Shown piece by piece: positions 21,401 through 30,195 of a DNA stretch of 64,000 nucleotides; within the stretch, counting starts at the first letter, position 1; each line of letters begins with the position of its first letter. The notes under the pieces were generated by a model that was given only the letters and a program-made list of their open reading frames with translations, was not told where the DNA came from and did no database searches. The translations under genes were made by a program, and so were the position numbers. Location: the NCBI RefSeq assembly GCF_947242115.1, contig NC_074725.1, positions 31,036,036 to 31,100,035 of the forward strand, written 5' to 3'. The DNA comes from Biomphalaria glabrata. Lineage: Eukaryota; Mollusca; Gastropoda; Planorbidae.

Positions 21401-24290
21401 GGACCGGACACAACAGAATAAGACAGCAAAAGCTCAAAACTGGAACCAGCAAAATCTGACCATGTGGAGCGTCACCAGAGAATGCCGACAATGTCTTCCA
21501 AAACTGCTCTCTTTACCAAGAAGCCCGTAAAAGACATTGGCGCCAGAACAACCAAATAGAAAGAAAACGATATGGAGAGCTCCCTGATTTGGAAACCACT
21601 GCACAGTTCATCTCATATATTGGTCTAGTCATCTGAACGCTCCAGCATAAAAATGAGAACGAATAAGAAGAATTGAACTATTTTGTTTGCTTTTTTTTTT
21701 GTTTATTTTCATTTCAAACAAATGTGACCATCAACCCCTATAACTTTTGTTACACAGTACAGATCAAGAATCCTTTCAACAATTTCCTCATATCTTATAT
21801 CAAGGTAACAAAAAGAGTTTGTGTAGATACCCGAACTCAGAATCAGCCCCAGACAGACAATATGCTTCACTACAATCAAAAAGAACACTAAGGCCTATCT
21901 GTTCACACCTTTTTATTTAGATAAGTTTGTCATTTTAGCTCTCATGTTTATGTTTGCAATATTATCACAGCGCCTTGAGCCAACATTATGTTTGTTAACA
22001 GCGCTCTATAAATGAAATTATTAATTATTCCTAGCTGGTGCTACTATTATAAGTTCATCATAACTTAACTACACTTACATTGCTTCTTAAGACGCTCTAC
22101 AATCCGAAACTCGTCTTCATCCTCGATAGACTGTTTGCTGTTATAAAGGGAAAGTAAAACATTAAAATATTTTTAACATAATTAAAAGTAAAGGTATTGT
22201 TCCCCTTTTCAGACTTAGTTGTCGATGAAGCTCATCTGTATCTTTGGCCAATGATTAACAAGAATGTCAGCATAATAAACAACCCCATTTACTTTCCCCA
22301 GCCAATGATGTGTACCCATTACAGTTTGGTGGACTCAGGATGGTATGTTCCTGAAAAAAGTTCAAACTCCTGGTCTAAGAACTAATGAACCCTTAGTTCC
22401 AAGTAATATACCACTTGGCCACCTTCCACCTAACAGGATTTTAGAAGGTCAAACAGGAACCGAGAAAAAAAAAGTGTGCTGAATGAAGTGGAAAATCTAA
22501 GTAAATAAGTAATTAAAACTATGTCACAAACATTGACAAACCTGCGCAGCAAATTTAGTGCAAGTTGAAAATGAGGTATAACAGCATCTGAAAAATAGAG
22601 TATAAATATGTGAGTCTAGTCTACAATAACTTTTTTTAGTGTGAAATTATAGTACAGACTAGATTCTACAAAATAACCAGTGTCCAGAATATGATTTTAA
22701 AAAAAAAAAATTAAGATTATATAAATATTCTAAAAATCTAGATCTAGTTCAGTAGTCACTGGTGGCCTGGGCTCAAGGGGTATGATCCCACAAAATATGA
22801 ATGTGACTAAACTAATAAATAAATAGCGCAGACTTCTATATGATGTGTATACAAGTACCAGATTTATGTAAGTGAATGTTCTGGGCAGCATTTTTGTTGA
22901 GATCTCTATCTTCTTGAATTTTAATAGATCTAGAAGTATGCAATATTTGCAGAGAAAAAGAGTGCATACAATTTTATCTCATTCTCCTAAAAATTTAATA
23001 ATGATTTTTAAATGTGGTGACCCCGTTCAAGGGTTAGGTATGATGATGTGTGTGTTACACATGCGTGTCATAGTATAATTAAAAATCTTTATAAATTATC
23101 TGCATCATCTCGCTTTGATCAAACCAGGACGAACTTAAGCGTGTCAGGATTAGTTAAGCTGGTGATCACTTATCTCGCCAAATCTTTGTTTAATCTCATT
23201 TGTTCCACATTCCGATTTAAATACTGTGAAGATCTAGATGACCCTTGGCCAGATGTTGTAGGGACAATTATTGGTCAATAAGGTACCAAATTAGGCCACA
23301 GTCATTGAGAAGAGTGAGCAGGCTAGACAAGTGGGGGATCGTGCAGTGTTTTTTTTTCATTTGGTTTAACTAGACCTAGGTAGGCTACAGTTCACAGTAT
23401 AGGTAAAACTTGTGTTTAATGGCCTTGTTATGGCATCCGTTATAAACAGAGAAGGAAGCAATCGAGAGTGGGAAAAGTAACACTGACCTGTCTGACTTTG
23501 GTTAATGTAAAAAGAAATTGATATAAAAAAAGAAAATGAAAGATATATAACATTTTTTAAATACAATAACTATGGGGTGTTCGTTAGCACACCGAGAGTG
23601 TTCACTAAGTTACAACGCTGGACCTCATTGACCTGACCCTCTTTGACATCATATTTTATTGTAACTGCGTAGCGTAACAAAACAACATATAATCTATTTT
23701 TATTGACAAATGGATGACGAGGGTATTATAGATGTTTGCAGTTTTTTCCTGGGACTAACCATTAAAGAACTATAAAAATTCAAACATGAAAATTGCAGCG
23801 GCACTTTAGTTTATAACGTGTTCATTAGATGGAAATGACTAGATCTATATCATATCTACGCTTAATGGCCCTTATCTCTTATTAGTCTTACTAAATGTTA
23901 TCAAGATTATGATCATCATCATGATAATAATGATAGACTCATAGACTAGAACTAGAACTTTTTTACTAGATTCTAGATTGACTAGATACAACTAGTCATC
24001 GGATGTAATCCGATGTATCATGTATCAAATGTATGTATGTAATTATATAGCCTACGCCTATAGATCTAAAATCTAGGTTAATTTTAATAAGGTAATACTA
24101 AATATTTACTATATATATAGACTATAGAATAATAGATCTAATCTAAGAAGTCTATTTAGAAATCTAAATCTAGTATTTTTAATTTTATTTACTCACCTCC
24201 ACTTAATCCAGTTAACTTTACACAAAGCCGAGAGAGAAGCTCTGAAAGAGTTTGGATTTCTTCACTCCTCGAAGATGGCTTAGAGGCCAT
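1..24290 (-). CDS. TUBGCP3: Gamma-tubulin complex component 3 (GCP3), 23 exons, 3' end cut by window edge
   Basis: GCP3 is a core subunit of the gamma-tubulin small and ring complexes that nucleate microtubules at centrosomes and spindles. Coding exons, complement: 24197-24290, 22542-22587, 22079-22137, 20974-21041, 19385-19459, 18717-18943, 17531-17631, 17346-17402, 16557-16669, 14485-14610, 13744-13812, 12913-13042, 12036-12202, 10389-10499, 9683-9785, 8384-8511, 7375-7439, 7061-7265, 5494-5718, 4231-4362, 2749-2889, 1599-1718, 1-93. They join in phase to 885 codons (human about 907). The N-terminal GRIP1 region starts near residue 245 ([15 protein letters not shown]). Recognisable blocks are [42 protein letters not shown], and in GRIP2 [20 protein letters not shown] and [16 protein letters not shown]. 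The left edge falls just after RLDFNEHY, so about 20 residues are missing. Introns are GT-AG except intron 20, which is GC-AG. Identification is from recall of the family; exon edges come from splice motifs and phase. Confidence 0.95.
770..1163 (-). mobile_element. LINE ORF2 C-terminal fragment with zinc-binding motif
   Basis: Close relative of the fragment split around 33.4-34.2 kb; minus sense. In TUBGCP3 intron 22. Confidence 0.7.
1181..1361 (-). mobile_element. tRNA-like SINE family 2
   Basis: Minus copy: ACATGTTTTCATGTTTCAGA, TGTTCCTTCAGAGTTGAAGA to CACGACCAGGCAGCCA. In TUBGCP3 intron 22. Confidence 0.78.
1944..2003. repeat. Perfect 27-bp inverted repeat (hairpin) in TUBGCP3 intron 21/22 region
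   Basis: Arms 1944-1970 and 1977-2003 are exact reverse complements around a 6-base loop (CAGGTC). Imperfect pairing extends outward to about 1913 and 2032 (TGACCTGC / GCAGGTCA). It could be a foldback MITE or a transcribed hairpin. Confidence 0.9.
3602..3682 (+). mobile_element. 81-bp TTAA-ended MITE, copy 1
   Basis: Ends are TTAACTCTTTCTCTCC and its near reverse complement; interior carries ACGATATCAATGTTGATTCC. Same length as the copies at 8935 and 14988. TTAA at both ends fits the target site of piggyBac-like transposons. Confidence 0.8.
3801..3892. mobile_element. Second TTAA-ended MITE family, 92 bp
   Basis: Starts TTAACCCTTAAAG and ends CTTAAAGGGTTAA, a 13-bp perfect inverted terminal repeat with TTAA at the tips. 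It is 119 bp downstream of an 81-bp MITE. A partial relative (TTAACCCTTTAAAGG) lies at 1428-1442. Confidence 0.65.
4229..4230 (-). other. TUBGCP3: GC splice donor of TUBGCP3 intron 20
   Basis: On the minus strand exon 20 ends AAATCCAGG and the intron begins GCAAGTATTG. Only this GC donor keeps the phase with exon 21, which starts GAG ATT CTC. The GT five bases further on would shift the frame. The flanking bases match the strong AG|GCAAGT consensus known for GC-AG introns. Confidence 0.85.
4596..4742 (-). mobile_element. tRNA-derived SINE family 1, partial
   Basis: Minus copy keeping the B-box side (GGATTTGAACCCAGGACCCC) and ACTAATGTCAGGTATCC. In TUBGCP3 intron 19. Confidence 0.72.
5158..5499 (-). 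repeat. 114-bp tandem repeat, 3 units, in register with the exon 19 splice donor
   Basis: Units start at 5158, 5272 and 5386 and end at 5499, six bases inside TUBGCP3 exon 19. Two intronic units repeat CTTTGAG|GTCAGAGCATTT, the true exon 19 end and donor. Confidence 0.92.
6028..6211. repeat. (GTAT)n/(GTGT)n microsatellite
   Basis: About 185 bp of GTAT with interspersed GTGTGTAT, in TUBGCP3 intron 18. Its six-frame ORFs (Cys-Met-Tyr-Val or Tyr-Ile-His-Thr repeats) are not genes. Confidence 0.98.
6605..6832 (+). mobile_element. LINE ORF2 C-terminal fragment
   Basis: Plus frame has [13 protein letters not shown] and [20 protein letters not shown], then ARALSGL and stop, a very common metazoan LINE ending. 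In TUBGCP3 intron 18. Confidence 0.75.
7561..7672 (+). mobile_element. tRNA-like SINE family 2, partial
   Basis: Starts near the B box (AGGTTCGAATCCTGCCATCC) and ends at ACCCGAAACGTAAAAC. In TUBGCP3 intron 16. Confidence 0.65.
7744..8383 (-). repeat. 49-bp minisatellite, 13 units, each carrying a copy of the exon 16 splice donor
   Basis: Thirteen units of exactly 49 bp (7744 + 13x49 = 8381) run up to the edge of TUBGCP3 exon 16. Most units hold, on the minus strand, AACATCTCAAG|GTATGGACATT, nearly identical to the real exon end and donor AACATCTCAAG|GTATGAACATT. Confidence 0.92.
8678..8918 (-). mobile_element. tRNA-derived SINE family 1
   Basis: Minus copy from TTCCCCTTTCAGACCTTGTG to CCACTCAGCCACCGTG. 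In TUBGCP3 intron 15. Confidence 0.82.
8935..9015 (-). mobile_element. 81-bp TTAA-ended MITE, copy 2
   Basis: Reverse-oriented copy with the interior GGAATCAACGTTGGTATCGT and termini TTAACTCTTTCTCTCC / GGAGAGAAAGAGTTAA, exactly 81 bp. Confidence 0.82.
9921..10165. mobile_element. Possible hAT-derived fragment
   Basis: Begins CAGGGCCGGCGTTGG...GGCCCTAAGCAAA, like the ends of ZMYM/hAT elements in this window, and has GAGGCCCCCAATAGG near its far end. No convincing target duplication. In TUBGCP3 intron 14. Confidence 0.45.
10671..10909 (+). mobile_element. tRNA-derived SINE family 1, 5' truncated
   Basis: Plus copy beginning at the B box (GGTTCGAATCCTGG) and ending GTCTGAAAGGGGAAC plus T-run. 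In TUBGCP3 intron 13. Confidence 0.82.
11040..11140. repeat. Tandem duplication of about 50 bp, TUBGCP3 intron 13
   Basis: TAACTAGTGTAAGACTAGAT then GCACACACTTGACTATTCAT, present twice in succession with few differences. Confidence 0.75.
11752..11912 (-). mobile_element. tRNA-derived SINE family 1, partial
   Basis: Minus copy with GATTCAAACCCAGGACCCCA and GAAGCCAAGCGCTTCACCAC. Confidence 0.78.
12330..12870. repeat. A-rich degenerate tandem repeat, TUBGCP3 intron 12
   Basis: Units of about 24-30 bp such as TTCAATAAAAGAGAGAAGAC, then variants of TTTGTTCAATAAAAGAGA. It ends about 40 bp from the exon 12 donor. Confidence 0.8.
13300..13520 (+). mobile_element. LINE 3' tail (SFFPSAIRAWNGLP family)
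   Basis: Plus-sense degenerate end of the ORF ([25 protein letters not shown]) and the shared 3' sequence ATCTTCTTTTTTGAAGTAAC. Confidence 0.7.
13545..13632 (+). mobile_element. LINE ORF2 fragment
   Basis: GTGAACTTGTGGGAGAGAAC and the following bases match the fragment at 52490. Only about 90 bp remain. Confidence 0.6.
14126..14470 (-). repeat. 42-bp minisatellite, 8 units, TUBGCP3 intron 10
   Basis: Repeats of AAACATTCATTTACTAAGCC plus CAAAACAAGCCAAGACTAAG at exactly 42-bp spacing (14131 to 14425). It ends about 15 bp from the exon 10 donor. Confidence 0.92.
14640..14770 (-). mobile_element. tRNA-derived SINE family 1, partial and diverged
   Basis: Minus copy; TAGGATTTGAACTTTAGACC and TTACCACTCAGCCACCTTGC. 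Confidence 0.7.
14988..15068 (+). mobile_element. 81-bp TTAA-ended MITE, copy 3
   Basis: The best-preserved copy: perfect 16-bp termini TTAACTCTTTCTCTCC / GGAGAGAAAGAGTTAA and interior GACGATACCAACGTTGATTC. It lies in TUBGCP3 intron 9. Confidence 0.85.
15316..15359 (+). mobile_element. Right half of an 81-bp TTAA-ended MITE
   Basis: Only the right end is present (AATAATTACGGAGAAAAAGAGTTAA), about 300 bp downstream of a full copy. Confidence 0.6.
15430..15690 (+). mobile_element. tRNA-derived SINE family 1
   Basis: Full-length-like plus copy from the A-box region (GCTGTGGCTGAGCAGTAAAT) through GGTTCGAATCC to GTGTGAAAGAGGAAC. Confidence 0.8.
16050..16388 (-). mobile_element. LINE ORF2 C-terminal fragment
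   Basis: Minus strand reads [33 protein letters not shown] and a Cys/His end ([20 protein letters not shown]), a conserved LINE tail. In TUBGCP3 intron 9. Confidence 0.75.
16800..17112 (+). repeat. Dispersed repeat, shared with 63840-64000
   Basis: GGGAGTCAACCCTGATGAAA, ATCAGGAGCTGG and CCTGGCGGAACCT are shared with the right end of the window. Family unknown. In TUBGCP3 intron 8. Confidence 0.7.
17885..18056 (+). mobile_element. LINE 3' tail (SFFPSAIRAWNGLP family)
   Basis: Contains GCCAGGAAAACCAGTGACTT and the ATCTTCTTTTTTGAAGTAAC tail. In TUBGCP3 intron 6. Confidence 0.7.
18350..18615 (-). mobile_element. tRNA-derived SINE family 1
   Basis: Full-length-like minus copy; begins GTTCCCCTATCATGCC and ends ACCACTCAGCCACTGTGCC. 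In TUBGCP3 intron 6. Confidence 0.8.
19870..20250 (-). mobile_element. Jockey-like LINE 3' end
   Basis: Reverse copy of the 3' part of the 43185 element, including CCTAAATTGTGCCGATGTGC and the VDxGKVLGF coding tail. In TUBGCP3 intron 4. Confidence 0.72.
20630..20975 (-). repeat. Minisatellite, about 5-6 units of roughly 60 bp, beside the exon 4 donor
   Basis: The unit resembles ATAACTGGGTGTGTACTTTA plus AACTTAAATTTGAATTC and poly-A. It runs to the exon 4 donor in TUBGCP3 with a diverged last unit. Confidence 0.8.
21405..21680 (+). mobile_element. LINE ORF2 C-terminal fragment ([13 protein letters not shown] family)
   Basis: Plus frame reads [20 protein letters not shown] and [13 protein letters not shown], then stop, the typical end of a LINE reverse-transcriptase ORF. 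In TUBGCP3 intron 3. Confidence 0.75.
22198..22430 (-). mobile_element. tRNA-derived SINE family 1, diverged
   Basis: Minus copy; TGTTCCCCTTTTCAGACTTA to CCACTTGGCCACCTTCC. In TUBGCP3 intron 2. Confidence 0.7.
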
Positions 24291-24360
24291 TGAAGAAAAA
24301 TCAGATCTAGATTAGATTTTGATCTAGATCTAGCTTTGATTTTTAAATTAGATTTTAAAT
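23930..24360. repeat. CTAGATCTAG-dense region around TUBGCP3 exon 1
   Basis: ACTAGAACTAGAACTT, TAGATCTAATCTAAG and GATCTAGATCTAGC flank exon 1 on both sides. Confidence 0.7.
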
Positions 24361-24586
24361 TGAATCTATCATTTCAGTTTTCTGATTTCGAATCTCAGCT
24401 TGTTTTGTTTAGTTCTCGCTTACAACTCTCCATTATGAGACTAAACGGTAATTCGGAAAATTATAGAATCGCATTGTAAATATATAATCTACTGACCAAA
24501 TTGTAGGCCTACCCAAGACTTGAGGTCAGAATTTTATACTATTTTTTTAGTACACAAATATAGAATTGTATAATGAATGAGCATTC

Positions 24587-24720
24587 TTCCCTAGAGCCTG
24601 AATTAGCCAGGGAAAGCCAACGACTTGTTTAAGTGACTGATTAGCATGCATTTCTAGATTGACACATGGAATATAGGCCTAATAACGTTTGTAATCTACA
24701 TTATAAGATGAGATAAGAGA
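24587..24720 (+). mobile_element. LINE 3' tail (SFFPSAIRAWNGLP family), degenerate
   Basis: TCTTCCCTAGAGCCTGAATT...ACGACTTG and ACATTATAAGATGAGATAAG. Just upstream of the TUBGCP3 start. Confidence 0.55.
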
Positions 24721-24904
24721 AAAAAGAGAGACAAAGAAGGGAACAAAGAGAGAGATAGAGAGAAAGAGACAGAGAGAGAATGAGTGAGAGAAAGAAAGAG
24801 AGAAAAAGAGAGAATGGAGAAAGAGATAGAGAGGAAAGAAAGAGAACAAAAGAGAGGGAGAGAAAGAAAGAAAGAGAAAGAAAGAAAGAGAAAGAGGGAT
24901 GGAG

Positions 24905-24935
<31 letters not shown>

Positions 24936-24946
24936 AAGAAAGATAT
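24712..24946. repeat. Purine (GA/GAAA) tract
   Basis: About 235 bp almost purely A and G (AGAGAGAAAGAAAGAG), 420 bp upstream of the TUBGCP3 ATG. May form triplex-type structures. Confidence 0.95.
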
Positions 24947-26043
24947 TTATACTTGCGAAAAAAAATGTTTGAAAAAAAGGTTTCTGATCTGTCGAAATTT
25001 TTATTTTATTTATTTATTTTTATCTCTCTAGGAGGCCCCTTTCTTGTGTAGGTCCCAGCCTGTAGCCTTTCCTTAAATCGGGCCCCGATTAGAGCAATAA
25101 CTTGAACTAAAGCCGGCTTGAGGTCAGAATTTTATACTATATTTTTTTTAGTACACAAATATAGAATAGTATAATGTATATAATTGTATATAAAAAAAAA
25201 CAATATATATGTATGAGTGTGTGTGTATGTAATTAATCTTCATTATATACTGACCTTTCATTCTTTCTTACTTTTTTTTTTTATACCCTAGAATAGGCTC
25301 TTCCTTTAGTTAGTGGAAAGACAGTACACACCGCCATTTACAGCTAGGGAGTCTGGGGGAGCGCGGTGAGCTTCCCTAGCGGATTCAGTCTTTTCCGTCA
25401 TTTTAAGCTTTAAAAAATTCATATTCTGAGGTATCTACAGTGCATTAGACTGTTTCGCTAAAAAAAAATTAAAAAAACAAATCTGCTATTCAGTGCATTT
25501 AATTAATGGAGTTCAGCGACTGGTAGAAATGGTAACTATGGTTTTGCTTTAGTTTTTGTTTTGGAGTGGGGGGGGGGTAAACACAAGGCCCCTTTAGGCT
25601 ACGCTCATGAAATTTGGTGACTTATTTGTGGTTGTTTTTTTTTTCATGAGAAGGGGGTTTTAGCCTTAAAATCTCATGGAGGAGATTCCACCGAATTCAG
25701 CCAATAAGGCCGCCCCTAACAATAGCGGGGCCCTATGCAAAAGTGATCTCGCGAGGTCCAGTCTGAGTAGCAATAAGGATAATATGTGAAATTTAACATT
25801 TTGTATTAGAAAAACAATTGGTCTTTACACTTTCTTTACTAAGTAAAAAATCACGATCGTAATTTACTTTACGAGCCGTGCTTCTAGCGAAGTCGTACAG
25901 TATGTCATCAGAGTTTCAGTTTCCTACATAGTTCAAGCTCAATAGCAAGAATTGTCTTATCAATCTCTCTTCCTGAATTGTTGGCCTCAAGTAATTCTTG
26001 AATAATTTAAGGAGCGAGAAGTTTCTTTCCCCAAGAGGCCACA

Positions 26044-26185
26044 TGTAACATAATAGTATTATATGTACATTTGCACACTAGCGCGTCAGTGCAACACCGC
26101 TTGTGTTTACGTAATAAATGGAGTTCCTAATATGTCTTCCCTCTTAAACACTAGTTTGTTATTTGTGTAACACGAATATTCTACA
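26044..26185 (+). repeat. 5' LTR of the Ty3/Gypsy fossil
   Basis: 142 bp, from TGTAACAT to TTCTACA, a near copy of the 3' LTR. It contains AATAAATGGAG, a likely polyadenylation signal. Confidence 0.93.
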
Positions 26186-29100
26186 TGGTGTCAGAGTAAA
26201 ACTTAAAAAGCTGTCCAGACAAAGGTTTTTATTAATCTAATAATGGCTTCTTTTTATTTTGAGCAACCAATCTTGAATTGGAATGCTAAAGATCTATATC
26301 AAGAGTTTTTAAGGTTTTAACAGCAGGTGAGCTTTTTTTTTCAAAGGACCGTTAGCTGGTGCCGATAGTAAACAAAAAGCCGGATGGCTGGGAATGTGGA
26401 TAGGTCAACAGGGCCGAGAAGTTTACAAAACTCTTAATATTACTGATAGTGAAGAGGGAGATCCGCAATTGCTATTAAAGAAAATAGAAGACTACATAAG
26501 GCCAAGACAAAATAAAAGAGTGTCTAGATTTAGAGCACATCAGAGAAATCAGGAAGAAGGAGAAAGTTTTGATAACTTTGTTAAAGACCTAACGCTTCTC
26601 ATTATGGACTGTGATTATGACAACCCAGACGATATGCTTATTGATTTGATTAGTGGAGTCATACACGAAAAGGTACAGTTAAGACTACTTGACCAGGGAC
26701 AGAAGTTGACCCTTAGCAAGGCTATAGAAATTGGACAACAATATGAGATGTCGCAAAGCCAAGTGAAAATGTTTAGGGGCCAAGAAGTTCTAGCAATCAA
26801 GAGACAGTCACACAATGTACTCAAGCATAAGTCTAAAGACCACTCAGATAAATTATGTAGTAAATGCGGCAAGAACCACGAAAAGGGAAAATGTCCAGCA
26901 ATAGGAACCACATGCAATTTCTGCAAGAAGAAAAACCACTGGTTTCAAATGTGCAGAAAAAGACGCAACGTCAATCTGGTAGAAGATGACAGCCACAGTG
27001 ATGAAAAAAATATTGTACCTATTAGCACTGCAAGTAGCCAGTCTAAGAAGGGTAAAATAGAGAACGTCAACGTCATTGAAGACAAGTGGACTGTGAAACT
27101 AGTCGTGCATGGCAAGACATTAATTTTCCGTATCGACACTGGTGCAAGATGTAACATTCTTGTCAAGTCAGAGTTTGAAAAGCTCAAAGACAAAGTAAAA
27201 CTTGCTTATTCCGCAAAGTCACTCAAGTCTTACTCTAATCATGTTATTAAGACTGTAGGAGCAGTGGTGCTACCTTTGAAAAATAATATCCAAGAGGTGA
27301 AAGCAAGGTTTGAGGTAGTAGACATAAGCCAAGAGAACATTTTGAGTGGTGACACAGCAGAATGTTTAGGACTACTACAACGGATAGATAGCATAGAATC
27401 CAAGGCAGAAGACGAGTTACAAAGAGAGTTTCCTGAAATGATGAAAACAACTGGAACACTGCCAGGAGAATACAAGATCCAGTTACAGGAAAATGCTAAA
27501 GGAGTTATCCATCCACCACGTCGCTTAGCAGCATCACTACGCAATAAAGTTGAAGAAAAACGTAAAGAAATGCAAGCTGATGGATTTATTACTCCAGTAC
27601 ATGAACCTACTGAATGGGTTAGCTCCATGATTGTTTCGTTCAGGAATGACAAAGTGAGAACACGCATTGATCCAAAAGATCTCAACAAAGCAATCAGACG
27701 GGAACATCACCCGATGAAAACTATTGAAGATGTGATCACTAATATTCCAGATTCGAAAATATTCTCAGTTCTCGATGCCAAGTGAAAGGGTTTATGCAAA
27801 TAAAACTTGAACGTGAATCTTCATTTCTCACAACTTTCAACACACCTCTGGGAAGATATAGATGGTTACGATTACCTTTCGGAATCAAATCAGCGCCAGA
27901 AATTTACCAAAGAATTATGGATGAAATGCTTCAAGGTATTGAAGGAGCATATGTCATCATAGACGACATTCTAGTAGCTGGTAGATATGTTGAACATCAT
28001 GATCACATTTTGAAACAAGTCATGCAAAGAGCAACGGAGTACAATCTAAAGCTGAACTATGACAAGTGCAAGATAAGGCAAAACAGAGTACTTTATATGG
28101 GTCATATCTTGTCAGAGAAAGGTTTAGAACCAGATCCAGCAAAGATTAAGGCAATTATTGACATGCCAGCTCCTCAAGATAAAGATGAAATCAGAAGATT
28201 TCTAGGTTTAATTCAGTACCTAGCAAAATTTATTCGTAATCTAAGTCAAGCAGATGCTCCAATACGAAAGCTTCTAAAAGATGATGTAGAATTTCAATGG
28301 AATCATGAACAAAACAAAAGTTTTGAAGAGTTGAAACATCTTTGTACAAACCCTCCAGTTTTAGCATATTATGATGTCAACAAGAACGTAGAGATAGAAT
28401 GTGATGCAAGTAAAGATGGACTGGGAGCAGTATTACTCCAGGAAGGTCGTATAATTGCATGCGCATCAAGAGCTCTCACGGATACAGATACAAGGTATGC
28501 TCAAATTGAGATGGACATGCTTTCAATTGTGTATAGTACAAGCTAATTTCACTGCTACATATTTGGTAAAGAAGTAACAGTTTATAACGATCACAAATCT
28601 CCGGAGCAAATCTTCAAGAAACCGTTATTGTCAGCACCAATGAGAATACAGAAGATGCTAATAAGACTACAGTGGTATGATCTGAAAGTCTGTTACAGAA
28701 AAGGCAAAGAAATGTTTATCTCCGATACACTTTCTCATGCACATCTACCAAATACTGATACACAGACATGTGAATTTACAGATGATTCAGTGCATATGAT
28801 CTCTGTAAGTGATTCGAAATACAGTGAAATTCAAGACTGTACAAGCAAGGAACTTTCAATGCTTCGGGAAGTAATTATGACTGGTTGGCCAGACACAAGA
28901 AGCGAGACTCCAATTGAAGTCAGGCCATATTGGGGTTCAAGAGACCAGTTATCAACTTCTGATGGTATTATATACAAAGGTCTGAGAATAGTCATGCCTC
29001 CAAGCTTACTTAAATACATGCTAAATCTGATTCACAAGTCTCACTTAGGAATAGTCAAGTGTAAGCAGAGAGCCAGAGAAGTCATGTATTGGCCTGGCAT

Positions 29101-29728
29101 GAATGTAGACATTGAAGTGGCAGTTAGGGATTGTAGCAGGTGTGCTGAACACCAGAATCAAAATGTGTCAGAACCGCTAATGCCTAGGACTACTAAGACA
29201 CCAGATCTCAAGGTGGTGAAGAAACTCCGAGAAACAGTCTCAGAAACATTATTATGATAAGAGGAAATGAGTTAAGAGTCATAATCCACATCAAGACGGA
29301 ACGGCAGTCAGAATGCAATTTAATTCTAAGTGGAAACCAGGAACAGTAGTTTCGAAGCATTCTAAGCCTAGATCATATAATGTCAAAAGTGGAAATAAGG
29401 TCTACAGAAAAAACAGAAAACACATCAGAAAGTCTTCTGAGAAAGCAAACAGATTTGACAATAATTATGACTTTCCAGATGACATCTCAGAACAACCAGA
29501 ACCACTAGATCTAGAGAGTCCAAGATTACAAACTACGCTAGATGTAGAGCCGCCACTACACACTGCTTCTTCTAACACCGCTAGACCACATGAACCTTAC
29601 GTAACACGCTCAGGCAGAATAGTTAACAAACCCAAGAGACTTGATTTGTGATGAACTGATTAGACTTTTTAGTTGACTAGTTTGTTAGTTATTCTGATAA
29701 ATAGATTTTCTGAATTAAAGAAGAGAGA

Positions 29729-29870
29729 TGTAACATAATAGTATTATATGTACATTTGCACACTAGCGCGTCAGTGCAACACCGCTTGTGTTTAGGTAAT
29801 AAATGGAGTTCCTAATATGTCTTCCTTCTTAAACACTAGTTTGTTATTTGTGTAATGCAAATATTCTACA
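29729..29870 (+). repeat. 3' LTR of the Ty3/Gypsy fossil
   Basis: 142 bp, same ends and length as the 5' LTR with about 5 substitutions, followed by the target duplication CCACA. Confidence 0.93.
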
Positions 29871-30195
29871 CCACAGTTACCATTATTGTTAAAAATATTC
29901 TGATTGCAACAAAGTAGTTTGGGAAAACTGCGTATATTTCATTAGTTGGCAGATAAGCTAAATTTTCTACCGGGGTTTTGGCGGTATTCGGTAGAAAATG
30001 TATTTAAAATGACAATTTTGTCAATTTTTTAGGAGATTTTAATAATTTCTAGGAGGCCTTGGAAGGAAACCTGTTATAAGGTATAATGGCTTAATTTAAT
30101 AATTTACACCTAGAATTAGAGCTGGGCCTATGAAAGTGGGAGGCCTTCTGCGGTCACATACATTGCAGTGGCCTAAAGCCGGCCCTGAATCCAGC

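Larger units (their letters stand above)
26044..29870 (+). mobile_element. Ty3/Gypsy LTR retrotransposon fossil, short LTRs
   Basis: A 3.83-kb element is bounded by 142-bp direct LTRs that begin TGTAACAT and end TTCTACA, with a 5-bp target duplication CCACA on both sides (26039-26043 and 29871-29875). A primer-binding-like site TGGTGTCAGAGT follows the 5' LTR, resembling the complement of initiator Met tRNA, and a purine tract (AAAGAAGAGAGA) precedes the 3' LTR. Parts in order: Gag-like region with a CCHC zinc knuckle (CSKCGKNHEKGKC), aspartic protease (DTGA), reverse transcriptase (IIDDIL at the active site), RNase H (ECDASKDGLGAVL) and the zinc-binding region of integrase. It looks broken, with about three breaks in its reading frames, so it is a fossil. 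The two LTRs differ at about 5 positions, so insertion is fairly recent in evolutionary terms. It sits inside an hAT remnant. Confidence 0.92.
25702..30187 (-). mobile_element. Internally deleted hAT transposon, split by the Ty3/Gypsy insertion
   Basis: Leaving out the nested LTR element, this is about 655 bp (25702-26043 plus 29876-30187). The right end read inward is CAGGGCCGGCTTTAGGCC, a typical hAT terminus. The left end (GGCCGCCCCTAAC...GGGGCCCTATGC) is a diverged match. Candidate 8-bp target duplications are AATTCAGC (25694-25701) and AATCCAGC (30188-30195). The minus strand just inside 29876-29990 reads NYFVAIRIFLTIMVTVAS, and past the insertion come remnants of the RSFSxLKLxKNYLR motif, i.e. 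the C-terminal dimerisation region of ZMYM/hAT transposases. Most of the transposase is absent, and frameshifts such as GKKLLAP in place of GERSFS show it is dead. Confidence 0.75.

Noticed and set aside
24780-25031. Arg/Lys/Glu-rich ORFs
   Set aside because: Translation of a purine tract, open in two frames at once.
26239-26393. Host gene exon upstream of the Gag-like region
   Set aside because: It lies within the LTR element and belongs to it.
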